Of a stretch of DNA of 30,918 nt, positions 23,563 to 30,918 are shown piece by piece. The notes beneath the pieces were generated by a model that worked only from the letters and a program-made list of their open reading frames with translations, was not told the DNA's origin and did no database searches. The DNA is from an uncultured Bacilli bacterium (GTDB lineage Bacteria > Bacillota_I > Bacilli_A > RF39 > UBA660). The DNA lies in the NCBI GenBank assembly GCA_934091015.1, contig CAKOKM010000013.1, positions 1 through 30,918 on the forward strand, in the 5' to 3' direction. The translations under genes and the position numbers were made by a program. The number at the start of each line of letters is the position of its first letter. The first letter of the stretch is position 1.

Positions 23563-23712
23563 CTAACTTTCATTCTCCAAATTATTTTCTTTTTCTATTA
23601 ATTTATTACAATTTTCTATACTTTCTAACGTTCCTTTGAATGTTTCTTCATTTCCTGTTTCTTCAATTAATTTTTTTAATGTATTTAATTCTTCTTTTGT
23701 ATACAATTCCAT
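23563..23712 (-). CDS. Small acidic helical protein, 49 aa, partner of the 868-aa gene
   Basis: Short ORF starting MELYTKEELNTLKKLIEETG and ending ENESTAG-like in DNA, with a TAG stop. It is Glu-rich (about 14 of 49 residues), with no hydrophobic segment, and probably one or two amphipathic helices. Its AAGGAG lies in the last codons of the upstream 868-aa gene, and its ATG is 2 nt after that gene's stop, so the pair is translationally coupled. It could be an immunity or regulatory subunit; this is only inference. Confidence 0.7.
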   Translation of the reverse strand: MELYTKEELNTLKKLIEETGNEETFKGTLESIENCNKLIEKENNLENES

Positions 23713-23714
23713 AA

Positions 23715-26321
23715 TTATCTCCTTACAAATCTATCTATTGTACTACTTATTTCTGTATCCATTGATGATTCGTTTATACTTTCTTTAAAATTTTTGATAT
23801 TATAAGGCACATTTACTGTGGTAAAATTTCCAGATTCGTCAATGATTAAATAATGGGCTGTTCCATATTCATTATAATCAAATCCCATTCCTGCTGCTCT
23901 TAAGGTAAGGTCTTTTTTATCTTTTGTCTCAAAATGTTCATGACCTTGTATAACTGTTGATGATGGGTCTATTTCTGGTTTAGTAAAATGACCATTTTTT
24001 TCATAAACATCTTCTTTTTTACTGTGAACAAGCGTTATCTTTTTGCCACCCTTTTCGAGAATTATCTTGCTATCATATTTCATAATATCGTCTATATCTT
24101 GTTGAGTTAATTGGTTTCTAGTCCATGCTGTTCTTTTTTTATCTTGCTCAACAGTTATTGGCGATAAAGTATTCATATGTTCTTTTAAAGCATCCATACC
24201 ATCTATCGCATAAATTTCATGATTTCCATATATACTTTTAACATTATATTTTCTTAACAATTCCAGTACTTCATGAGGATTAGGTCCAAAGCCAATATTA
24301 TCTCCTAATGAGTAAATTTCAGTAATTCCACGTTTTCTCATATCTTCTAATATTGCTAAAAGTGGTTCATACATAGCGTGTACATCAGTTAATACTCCAA
24401 TTTTATTCGATTTATTTTTCTCAAATGGATTTTCCATATTTTTTGCTTCGTTTGCATACATTGAAAGTTCGTCAGTGTGATTATATTTTGGCTGATTTGT
24501 AGAATTTTGATATTCAATTTCACTTGGATTTTCTATGTTTGTCCTTGGCGGTTGTGTAATAATTAATGGAAGATTGTATTTTATGCTACATTCAATTATT
24601 TCAGGCGATAGTGTTACACCTTTTGGGACAATTATACCGCATGGTTTTAAGCCTTCTCTTAGTGCAACAGTTTCATTATTGTTACCATGCGATGCCATGC
24701 TAGTTTCTAGTATACCTTTTTGCTGATAAGTAGTTATTGATTCATCCAAATCCGCTGAATTAGATCTTATAATCCCATTTGATCCAATATTCGTATCAGA
24801 ACTAAGTAAGAAATTACCTTCCGGTATGTGATCATATGCAAAAATTATATTATTAATTCTGTTTCTATAATATACTTGATTACGATGGCTTATTGATGAC
24901 AAACTAATAATTACTTTGTTTTCATCGTCTGATCCATTAACTAATTCACTCATAGTTTCATATGGGCTCAAAACATGCGCATATAGTGTGTATTTACAAT
25001 CAGTCAAATTTATAACTTTGACTTTTGATGAGGAATAATCTACAGTATATCCGATTCTTTTTCCTTTAACTGTTCCGGTATTTAGTGTTGCATTAATGTT
25101 TGTTAAATTGTAATTAGATTCTATTTCATACAATTTAATCATCATTTTTTGATATTTTGATATCATTTTTCTTAAATTGTCTAAGTAATTTTTTTCAAAT
25201 CTTATTTTTTCCAACATATTAGAAAAATTGTTACTTTCATTAATTTCTTCGATAAAGTTTGTAATTACTAAAATATTTTCAATTAGTTCTACCATTTCAG
25301 GATTTTTTCTATTATTAAATTGTAATATTTTAAGTGATTCAGAATTGCCATATCTTTCTATTAATTGCGGTAAATCAAATTCACCTAGAAAAAATAGCGA
25401 TTTTAAAAACTTGTTTATTTCAATATCTTTTTCTTCTTCTGATATATATCTATGTGCATATAGAACCTCGTATAAAAATTTAGCAATTATATAATCATCA
25501 ACTTTACTTTGGGCTATTTGAAAATCTTCTATAGTTGCAATATTTGTACTATTAATGTTTAATTTTTGACGGATCTTTGGATCATTTAATGAATTGTTAT
25601 GATTAAATAAATTATCTAGTGCATCTACTATTTTAGTTGGAATATTGCTAGAATAATTATTTTTAATATTTTTTATTAATTGTGAATAGTCTACGTAAAT
25701 ATTTATAAAATCTAAAAATGATACTATTTCTTGATTTTTGTTTTTTGGTTTAAAATAAATTTTTTTATAATATGACCAGGTTTCGGATATAACATCTAGA
25801 TTTGTCTCTAAATTTAATAGACTTATTAAAGTTGTTCCCCATGTGTCTTTATATTTTTGTGTGTTAACACCATAAAATAAAAATTTAGATAAATCTATTT
25901 CGCATTTTGCAAATAATTCTATTATTTCTAGTGATCTATCTAATAAAGCACGATTGCAATCAGAAAAATCAAAGATTTTTTTCATTAAATTAACTTTTTT
26001 ATCATCTATATAACTATTTTGGTTTGTTTGTTGATTGGCTGGTATGGTTTGTGGATTTGTTTGTTGAATAGATGTTGTAGTTGTACGGGGATTTATTTTG
26101 GATGGTTTAGTAGAAAGAATTCTGGCATAAGTTCTAATTACCGCAAATTGTTGTGATACTGGTTGCTTTAAATAAGAACTTGGAGTTAGTAATTTATAAA
26201 CACTTTCTTTTATGTATTCTTCATTATTTATCTTATATTCTATATTGTTTATGTCGTTTATGTCGTTTATGTTATAGTAGTTGTTTTTAATTACTTCTAT
26301 ATTGTTATTTTTATCTTTCAT
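23715..26321 (-). CDS. Large multidomain protein ending in a calcineurin-like phosphoesterase
   Basis: 868 residues. The C-terminal domain (about 641-840) is a YfcE/calcineurin-type metallophosphoesterase with all metal motifs: DVH (646-648), GDN (673-675), GNHE (699-702), VHS (765-767) and GHEH (793-796). In front lies an unclassified central domain (about 430-600: YAHVLSPYET, VIISLSSIS, IIFAYDHIPEGNFLLSSD, then CGIIVPKGV and NLPLIITQPP). Before it is a helical region (about 130-400) and a disordered N-terminus with a Thr/Gln/Pro-rich tract. A 9-bp tandem repeat encodes NDI-NDI-NNI near residue 17. There is no signal peptide. Substrates could be nucleotides, cyclic nucleotides or a phosphoprotein. 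Confidence 0.85.
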   Translation of the reverse strand: MKDKNNNIEVIKNNYYNINDINDINNIEYKINNEEYIKESVYKLLTPSSYLKQPVSQQFAVIRTYARILSTKPSKINPRTTTTSIQQTNPQTIPANQQTNQNSYIDDKKVNLMKKIFDFSDCNRALLDRSLEIIELFAKCEIDLSKFLFYGVNTQKYKDTWGTTLISLLNLETNLDVISETWSYYKKIYFKPKNKNQEIVSFLDFINIYVDYSQLIKNIKNNYSSNIPTKIVDALDNLFNHNNSLNDPKIRQKLNINSTNIATIEDFQIAQSKVDDYIIAKFLYEVLYAHRYISEEEKDIEINKFLKSLFFLGEFDLPQLIERYGNSESLKILQFNNRKNPEMVELIENILVITNFIEEINESNNFSNMLEKIRFEKNYLDNLRKMISKYQKMMIKLYEIESNYNLTNINATLNTGTVKGKRIGYTVDYSSSKVKVINLTDCKYTLYAHVLSPYETMSELVNGSDDENKVIISLSSISHRNQVYYRNRINNIIFAYDHIPEGNFLLSSDTNIGSNGIIRSNSADLDESITTYQQKGILETSMASHGNNNETVALREGLKPCGIIVPKGVTLSPEIIECSIKYNLPLIITQPPRTNIENPSEIEYQNSTNQPKYNHTDELSMYANEAKNMENPFEKNKSNKIGVLTDVHAMYEPLLAILEDMRKRGITEIYSLGDNIGFGPNPHEVLELLRKYNVKSIYGNHEIYAIDGMDALKEHMNTLSPITVEQDKKRTAWTRNQLTQQDIDDIMKYDSKIILEKGGKKITLVHSKKEDVYEKNGHFTKPEIDPSSTVIQGHEHFETKDKKDLTLRAAGMGFDYNEYGTAHYLIIDESGNFTTVNVPYNIKNFKESINESSMDTEISSTIDRFVRR

Positions 26322-26336
26322 GACATCACCAATTTT

Positions 26337-26345
26337 ATTATAACA
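26337..26345 (-). promoter_or_regulatory. Extended -10 promoter of the 868-aa gene
   Basis: TGTTATAAT on the minus strand, 16 bp before the ATG, implying a very short leader. No good -35 box was seen. Confidence 0.55.
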
Positions 26346-26473
26346 TAATATTAAATTTTATATTGTTGCTTTTAGTTTGTTTTACACACATTTTATAATA
26401 AAATATTTTTTATTTATAGATAGTTTTGGCAAATTAGCATATAAATCAAATTCATTTTTTTGAAATTTTAACT

Positions 26474-27451
26474 TTATTTTCTTCGATGTAATTCATCTAA
26501 TAGCGATAATTTTTTAATATTTAAATTGTTATTTATACCTGTCCCTAATTCAATTTCTGGTTTAACCGTTGAACCGTGGTAATCACTTCCTCCGCTAACC
26601 AGTAAATCATATTTTTGAGCGATTTCCATATATTGTTTGATTTCAAGTGGTGTATGGCTAGAGTGAAAAACTTCAATGCCTTTTAAGCCACAATTTATCA
26701 TGTTTTTTAATAATATTAAAAATTCTGTTTCAGTTAACTCAAGAGATTTTGGATGAGCTAGTACAGGTATACCACCACTTTTAGTAATTAAATCAATACA
26801 TTCTTCATAACTTATTCCTTTGCTAAAACTTCTTGTTTTGTTATGGGCATCTATTAAATATTTACTAAATGCTTCTTTGACTGAGGATACATGACCTTTA
26901 TTAATTAATATTTTTGCTATATCTGGGCGTCCTAAATTATGTTCAAACTGAAACAATGATTTTATTTCGTCATAAGTGAATCTAATATTATAATCTTTTT
27001 TTATTACTTCTATAATTGATAAAACTGAATTCAAACTATTATCTTTAAGTTCTAATAATTTTTTATTTAAGTTTATATCTTCTAAATCAATTCCATAGCC
27101 AAGTATATGCATTCTTCCTTTTGGAACTTTAACTGATAATTCTATTCCATTAATTATTTCGATTCCTGTTTTAACAATTAAATCATCATTTCTATTTACT
27201 TTTTTAATTCCTTCTATGGTATCATGATCAGTTATTGCTATGGTACTTATTCCTTTTTCTAGTGCTAGAGATATTAATTCGTGAGGTTTTAATTCTCCGT
27301 CTGAGTAGCATGTATGAACATGCATATCAATTATTTTATCTTTAGATAAATAAGGATTTATTATTGTATCATTTATATATTTATCTAATGTTTTTATAAT
27401 TAGTTCTTCTTTATCTTCATATATATTATATGTGTAATAATTATCTTCCAT
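26474..27451 (-). CDS. PHP-domain phosphoesterase (TrpH/YciV-like)
   Basis: 325 residues. PHP metal-binding motifs are in place: DMHVHTCYSDGELKP (42-56), ITDHDTIEG (73-81), GIELS (102-106) with HILGYG after it, the LAHPKSLE strand and the final SGGSDYHG. The order and length match the YciV/TrpH group, whose studied members hydrolyse 3',5'-bisphosphonucleotides or 5'-phosphorylated short RNA. About 40 residues precede the PHP core, more than in most relatives. AAGGAG lies 10 nt before the ATG. Divergent from the LysR gene with a shared 90-bp control region. Confidence 0.92.
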   Translation of the reverse strand: MEDNYYTYNIYEDKEELIIKTLDKYINDTIINPYLSKDKIIDMHVHTCYSDGELKPHELISLALEKGISTIAITDHDTIEGIKKVNRNDDLIVKTGIEIINGIELSVKVPKGRMHILGYGIDLEDINLNKKLLELKDNSLNSVLSIIEVIKKDYNIRFTYDEIKSLFQFEHNLGRPDIAKILINKGHVSSVKEAFSKYLIDAHNKTRSFSKGISYEECIDLITKSGGIPVLAHPKSLELTETEFLILLKNMINCGLKGIEVFHSSHTPLEIKQYMEIAQKYDLLVSGGSDYHGSTVKPEIELGTGINNNLNIKKLSLLDELHRRK

Positions 27452-27474
27452 TTTACTTTTCTCCTTCTGCTTGT

Positions 27475-27530
27475 ATTATATAATTTTTGTTATTATAATA
27501 AAAATATATATTTGTTATTGCTTTGATAAC
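27475..27530. promoter_or_regulatory. Divergent control region PHP gene / LysR gene
   Basis: On the minus strand TATAAT (27480-27475) serves the PHP gene. An inverted repeat GTTAT-N7-ATAAC (27514-27530), containing the T-N11-A pattern of LysR operators, lies directly before the GGAGG of the LysR gene. A 12-bp palindrome TTATTATAATAA is also present at about 27489-27501. The layout suggests autoregulation and control of the divergent PHP gene. Confidence 0.5.
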
Positions 27531-27541
27531 TGGAGGTTATT

Positions 27542-28453
27542 ATGAATATTGATTTTGAATTATATAGAATATTTTATGAAGTTGCTAATTATGGAAATAT
27601 TACTAAAGCTAGTATGCATTTAAATATTTCGCAACCGGCTATAAGTAAATCAATTAAAAATTTAGAAACTCAATTAGGCGGCTCATTATTTATAAGAACT
27701 AAAAAAGGAGTTGTTTTAACCGAAGAAGGAAAAGAACTTTATTATTATATTAAACAAGCTATAGAATTTATTAATAATGGGGAAAATAAATTTACTGATT
27801 TAATTAATTTAAAAACAGGATGCATTAAAATTGGAACAAGTACTACTATAGCAAAGGAATTTTTACTACCTTATTTAGAAATATTTCATGATAAATATCC
27901 TAGTATTGATATTAAAATTATTACTGGTGTTTCTAATGAATTAATTTCAAAATTAAAATACGGACTTATTGATATATTATTTTTAAATTTAAATAATGAT
28001 AGTTATGAGAGTGACTTAAACATAACTAAATGTAAAATTGTTAATGATTGTTTTGTTGTTGAAAAAAAATATAAAAATTTAAAAGATAAAATTATTACAA
28101 TGAAGGAGATTAATAATTATCATTTAATTTTGCAAGCTAAGGGTTCTAATACAAGAAAGTTTTTAGATGATTTTATGAAGAAAAATAACGTTATGTTAAA
28201 GCCAAGTATTGAACTTACAAGTTATTCTTTAGTTGTTGATTTAGCTAAAATTGGATTTGGTATTGGTTATGTTACTAAAGAATATGCAAAAAATTTATTA
28301 GATATTGAATTATTATATGAAATTAAAACTGATATAAAAATTCCTTCTAGATATATTGGATATGTTTTATCTAAAAATCATATACCTAGTTTTAGTACGA
28401 AAAAATTAATTGAAATAATAAACGATAATAACAATTTAAACATAAAAAAATGA
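27542..28453 (+). CDS. LysR-family transcriptional regulator
   Basis: 303 residues. The N-terminal winged helix is classic: FYEVANYGNITKASMHLNIS then QPAISKSIKNLETQLG (about residues 11-45), with FIRTKKGVVLTEEG. The periplasmic-binding-like effector domain starts near residue 90 (GCIKIGTSTTIAKEFLLPYL), has LVVDLAKIGFGIGYV near 230 and is of normal length. The effector cannot be told. GGAGG lies 5 nt before the ATG. The stop is TGA, supporting the standard code. Divergent from the PHP gene. Confidence 0.93.
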   Translation: MNIDFELYRIFYEVANYGNITKASMHLNISQPAISKSIKNLETQLGGSLFIRTKKGVVLTEEGKELYYYIKQAIEFINNGENKFTDLINLKTGCIKIGTSTTIAKEFLLPYLEIFHDKYPSIDIKIITGVSNELISKLKYGLIDILFLNLNNDSYESDLNITKCKIVNDCFVVEKKYKNLKDKIITMKEINNYHLILQAKGSNTRKFLDDFMKKNNVMLKPSIELTSYSLVVDLAKIGFGIGYVTKEYAKNLLDIELLYEIKTDIKIPSRYIGYVLSKNHIPSFSTKKLIEIINDNNNLNIKK

Positions 28454-28467
28454 ACTATTTAAGTTCA
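28451..28467 (+). terminator. Weak hairpin overlapping the LysR stop
   Basis: TGAACT/AGTTCA with a 5-nt loop; the TGA is the stop codon. It is followed by ATTTAATTAAT, a poor T-run. The next 70 bp (28468-28539) hold no gene. Confidence 0.4.
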
Positions 28468-28539
28468 ATTTAATTAATATTTGGTTCTGACTACGTAGAG
28501 GTCTACAACTTTGTTGACGAATCTAATATATAAATCAAT

Positions 28540-29434
28540 CTAATATTGTTTTAACACGTATATAATATTTTTTCCACTTCCAACCATAACAGTTAATTTA
28601 TTTTTGCACATTTTATTTAATATATTTTTAGCTCTCGTCGATGAAATATCTAATAATTGTTCAACTATATTTCTATTTATCTTATTATTTTTCTTTAAAT
28701 ATTCTATTATTTTTTCTTCTTGCGTTAAATTAGAAGGTAATATTTTTTCATGATTTTCAACGTAGTTAACATTATATAATGTTACATTAAATGCCTTATC
28801 TGTATCTACAAATATAGGTTTTTTATTATAATCATCGTATGATTGAATTATTCTGCCAATTCCAGTCCCAAAACTTTCAACATATTTTAATCTATAAAAT
28901 ATATTTGCCAAATTAGGATTTCTGCTTTCGGATATTCCTAAATATAAATCATTTAAGCTTAACCCTTTAACAATACCACACAATGAAGTAATTTCGAAAT
29001 GATTATCGTAAAGTGAAATAAGAATACTTCCTTTGTAATTATAGTCTCTATGAATAATTGTATTTAATAATGATTCTCTTATCGCATATTCAGGATAATC
29101 CTTTGTATCAATTCTTTTTAACCCGACAATTCTTCCCTTAGTTTTATTAAATTAAATGATGTATATAATGTTAAATCACTTTTTATTCCTTCTCGTATCA
29201 TTCCTTAAAGAGATTCTAAATCTTTTTTTGCATTATTTGGACCAATAACATTTCCGTCTTATCAATACCAATGTATATTTTTCCACCCTTAGTATTTGCA
29301 AATGCTATTATTTCTTTTTTTATTTCTTTTGTTAACTCAATTTTCAATTCTGTATATTCATCTTCTATGTACTTATTATTACCCTCAATTATAGTACATA
29401 CATTTTTAAAAATAACATCAATATATCCGGTCAC
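28540..29434 (-). pseudogene. Broken AlbA_2/HATPase putative DNA-binding protein
   Basis: Translating across frames recovers one degraded protein. It starts with an AlbA_2 (Schlafen-like) domain, EYTELKIELTKEIKKEIIAF then ANTKGGKIYIGID. The frame shifts at about 29260 (a lost A; DGNVIGPNNAKKDLESL continues), meets an in-frame TAA, and shifts again near 29150 (KGRIVGLKRID). It resumes with SLLNTIIHRDYNYKGS, the HATPase_c_4 part. The last 147 codons are open (KGLSLNDLYLGISESRNPNL, FGTGIGRI, C-terminal winged helix). About 100-150 residues between AlbA_2 and the ATPase part also seem missing. Intact relatives are often accessory or defence-linked genes. Only the downstream piece could still be made. 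Confidence 0.85.
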
Positions 29435-29472
29435 TTTTCGGTCACTTTCTAGGCACTATATATTTTTAAATG

Positions 29473-29497
29473 AAAAAAACGAACTATTTCTAGTTCG
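29473..29497 (-). terminator. Intrinsic terminator
   Basis: Seven-bp perfect stem CGAACTA/TAGTTCG with a GAAA loop on the minus strand, followed by TTTTTTT. Confidence 0.85.
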
Positions 29498-29583
29498 AAT
29501 AAATCTTTAATGATGCATGTGAAGAAGAAGTAGAATAACTTTTCTTACCAACATTAATAGGTAGCAATAACTTACTAACTAAT
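29473..29583 (-). ncRNA. Candidate small RNA or leader peptide unit
   Basis: A short minus-strand unit of about 110 nt runs from a promoter (-35 TTGACT at 29617-29612; -10 TAGTAT or TATACT near 29590) to a perfect terminator, CGAACTA/TAGTTCG with a 4-nt loop and seven T (29497-29473). Inside it a possible 15-codon ORF reads MLVRKVILLLLHMHH. Another frame is open to the terminator. It could be a small RNA, a short peptide or a leader whose gene (the pseudogene downstream) has decayed. Confidence 0.45.
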
Positions 29584-29586
29584 ACA

Positions 29587-29651
29587 AGTATACTACATTT
29601 TTAACATTTTGAGTCAAAAAATGTTGAAAATGACCGATTTTGTGTTAAAAT
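29587..29651. promoter_or_regulatory. Divergent promoters around an 8-bp inverted repeat
   Basis: Plus strand: TTGAAA (29624-29629), 16-bp spacer, TAAAAT (29646-29651) with a TG extension, for the 142-aa gene. Minus strand: TTGACT (29617-29612) with -10 near 29590, for the small unit. Between and across both -35 boxes lies AACATTTT-N7-AAAATGTT (29603-29625), a good candidate for a shared operator. Confidence 0.65.
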
Positions 29652-29674
29652 ATAGTACAACAAAGGAGAATATT

Positions 29675-30103
29675 ATGATTAATGAAGAAAAACAAGTATG
29701 TTATAATATGCAAGTTTATAATGATTTCGTTGATTTTCCAATCGCAATGACTAATATAGAAGATTTTGAATTTGATAAACTATTATCTCATCCAAATCCT
29801 AAAGTTAGATCATTTAATTTCATTGTGATTACAAAATGTATAACAAAGGGAAATACAACAACTGTTAGACCACTAATGATAATATATAATAAAAAAGATT
29901 GGAAAGTAGAAAGCTATGATATAGAAGATTATTATGGTTCAAGAACAAAAACATTATGTACCAATAGAAAACAAACATTAAAATTTGCTGGAAAATTAAT
30001 AGAATTACCTTGTAATAATCAAAATGCAATAATAAATAAATTTAATATTGCTTCTAAAATATTAATTGCTAAAAATAAAATTAAAGGGAAATCATTAATA
30101 TAA
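29675..30103 (+). CDS. Hypothetical protein, 142 aa
   Basis: No family recognised. The ATG at 29675 has AAAGGAG 6 nt upstream; the frame is open 22 codons earlier but those codons cover the promoter. The protein has mixed alpha/beta character, starts MINEEKQVCYNMQVYNDFVD and has a strand-rich middle (FNFIVITKCITKG, TTVRPLMIIYNKKDW) and a basic C-terminal end (KNKIKGKS). It is not predicted to be exported. It lies in the decaying accessory segment, with an operator-like palindrome at its promoter and a small divergent unit, so it may belong to a mobile or defence-like module. Confidence 0.75.
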   Translation: MINEEKQVCYNMQVYNDFVDFPIAMTNIEDFEFDKLLSHPNPKVRSFNFIVITKCITKGNTTTVRPLMIIYNKKDWKVESYDIEDYYGSRTKTLCTNRKQTLKFAGKLIELPCNNQNAIINKFNIASKILIAKNKIKGKSLI

Positions 30104-30117
30104 AAACATAATTTTGC

Positions 30118-30147
30118 TTGAACGATTAGTTCTTGCTTAATTATATT
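30118..30147 (+). promoter_or_regulatory. Possible promoter of a small RNA
   Basis: TTGAAC (30118-30123), 18-bp spacer, TATATT (30142-30147), directly after the 142-aa gene. Confidence 0.4.
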
Positions 30148-30153
30148 TTAGGG

Positions 30154-30228
30154 TTTCAAAAGGGATATTTCTTTGCACACACTCTATTGGAAATAGATTT
30201 TCTTTGATGAGCAAATGCTCATCTTTTT
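30154..30228 (+). ncRNA. Candidate small RNA with two 3' hairpins
   Basis: About 75 nt between the TTGAAC/TATATT promoter and a terminator. It contains TCTATT-GGA-AATAGA followed by TTTTCTTT, and then GATGAG-CAAATG-CTCATC with TTTTT (30206-30228). The second hairpin is a clear terminator for either this RNA or the 142-aa gene. No known RNA family was recognised. Confidence 0.4.
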
Positions 30229-30271
30229 ATTTTATTCTTTTCTGCTAATTTACTCATCATATTTAACAGAC

Positions 30272-30543
30272 CTATGCTTGTTTTATATAATCTTCAAGTT
30301 CTGATAATTTAATCTTCTTATCTAGGTTATTAACATATATATCACTTGAATAATTAAATGCTAGATATAGTTTATTATTTATAATAATTCTATGTGGTTC
30401 AATATAAATTAAATTAGTATGTTCTATCTTCCTAATACTACCATTTTCTATAATAGGTGTAGTATTAAAAAATCACATATAATATTTAATCTTGAAACTA
30501 AAGATTCATCAATTTCAATTTCTTCTTTAATAATATTTACCAT
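30272..30543 (-). pseudogene. Frameshifted short gene, about 90 aa if repaired
   Basis: The ATG at 30543 opens MVNIIKEEIEIDESLVSRLN, then reaches a TAG after about 31 codons. Adding one base near 30460 restores a frame that runs TTPIIENGSIRKIEH, IYIEPHRIIINNKLYLAFNY and LSELEDYIKQA to a TAG at 30272. The codon pattern on both sides is coding-like, so a single-base deletion (or sequencing error) is the simplest explanation. No family was recognised. Confidence 0.6.
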
Positions 30544-30570
30544 AGACAAATACTTTCTATAATTTTTTCA

Positions 30571-30604
30571 AAAAAACGAAAAAATCAATCATTTCTGATT
30601 GATT
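30571..30604 (-). terminator. Intrinsic terminator
   Basis: Minus-strand perfect 9-bp stem AATCAATCA/TGATTGATT with a GAAA loop, followed by TTTTTTCGTTTTTT. Confidence 0.85.
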
Positions 30605-30752
30605 CATATATAAAAGTTTGAATAGTTCGAACAGATTCGTCAATGGTGCGAACGACCGAGTGGTTTACAACTTTTTCACATAAAGACGATCGATTAATAT
30701 CAATCACTATAAACATTTTACCAAAGAATAGAAAAAGTAGCAATAAATTCAT
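30585..30752 (-). CDS. Possible small ORF, 55 aa, ending inside a terminator
   Basis: Reads MNLLLLFLFFGKMFIVIDIN, then charged sequence including VRTIDESVRTIQTF, to a TGA within the terminator stem. The hydrophobic start could be a signal or anchor. There is no good ribosome site, and the opposite strand is also open (from 30643), so its reality is uncertain. Otherwise 30544-30792 holds no gene I can support. Confidence 0.25.
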   Translation of the reverse strand: MNLLLLFLFFGKMFIVIDINRSSLCEKVVNHSVVRTIDESVRTIQTFIYESIRND

Positions 30753-30792
30753 GCTACATCATTTAATAAAACTTGATTGTCATTTTTTAAAA

Positions 30793-30918
30793 CTAATTAT
30801 TATTAGATATCTCAAAATATTTAATTAAATAGTTCCAACATCCTATTTTGTCTGTTAAATCTTCATAATTATTATTAACTCTCTTAATTATATCTTCTTT
30901 ATCAAACCATTTAATATC
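30793..30918 (-). CDS. C-terminal end of a gene cut by the right edge
   Basis: 41 codons open to the right edge and end in TAG. The visible part includes DIKWFDKEDIIKRVNNNYED and ends near IKYFEISNNN. It is too short for me to name a family. Confidence 0.5.
   Translation of the reverse strand, partial: DIKWFDKEDIIKRVNNNYEDLTDKIGCWNYLIKYFEISNNN

Noticed and set aside
3685..28453. Use of TGA as tryptophan (mycoplasma code)
   Set aside because: rnr and the LysR gene end in TGA at the expected family length, and Trp is encoded by TGG throughout.
30643..30828. Plus-strand ORF of 61 aa
   Set aside because: No ribosome site, and it overlaps a minus-strand terminator-linked ORF and the cut gene at the right edge; neither strand is convincing here.

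Overview
The window is about 31 kb of very AT-rich bacterial chromosome, mostly housekeeping genes. Several features point to a low-GC member of the Bacilli: the secG-rnr-smpB order, a T-box leader on ileS, strong Shine-Dalgarno sites and canonical sigma-A promoters. A peptidoglycan-bridge (FemAB-like) transferase and LysM repeats imply a cell wall. Rubrerythrin suggests an anaerobe. TGA is a real stop codon (it ends rnr and the LysR gene) and tryptophan is TGG, so the code is standard, not the mycoplasma code. An uncultured gut Bacilli lineage such as RF39 would fit, but that placement is inference.

Layout. 1-1908: 5' two thirds of ileS (minus strand) with its T-box leader and promoter. The enzyme is the eukaryote-like type 2 IleRS and carries a rearranged GIHH signature in place of HXGH. 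1960-6933: a well-expressed orphan protein, then smpB/rnr and secG, then a membrane-anchored protein. 7038-8612: a Fic-family AMPylase with a C-terminal winged helix and a promoter covered by TTAACAT inverted repeats, next to gene remnants. 8730-14414: enolase flanked by two different sets of short repeats with a period of about 22 bp, then a FemAB-like transferase, rubrerythrin, a small membrane protein and typA. 14480-18285: a YfhO-type membrane protein, a diacylglycerol-kinase-family lipid kinase and tRNA-Cys(GCA). 18317-23349: a minus-strand group of envelope-related genes (HAD phosphatase-like, thioredoxin-like with CYYC, PH-like, an anchored protein, twin LysM, and a polytopic protein with a secreted domain). 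23563-26321: an 868-aa multidomain protein ending in a calcineurin-like phosphoesterase, followed 2 nt later by a 49-aa ORF. 26474-28453: a PHP-domain phosphoesterase divergent from a LysR regulator. 28454-30918: a decaying accessory stretch with an AlbA_2/ATPase pseudogene, a divergent promoter pair over a palindrome, an unknown 142-aa protein, candidate small RNAs, a frameshifted short gene and a gene cut by the right edge.

The genome is compact. Many intrinsic terminators contain the stop codon of the gene they end, and most genes have short, well-spaced leaders. No CRISPR array, complete insertion sequence, prophage or origin is visible. The least explained items are the 868-aa phosphoesterase fusion with its 49-aa neighbour, the palindromic divergent locus at 29.6 kb, the operator-covered fic promoter and the orphan 383-aa protein.
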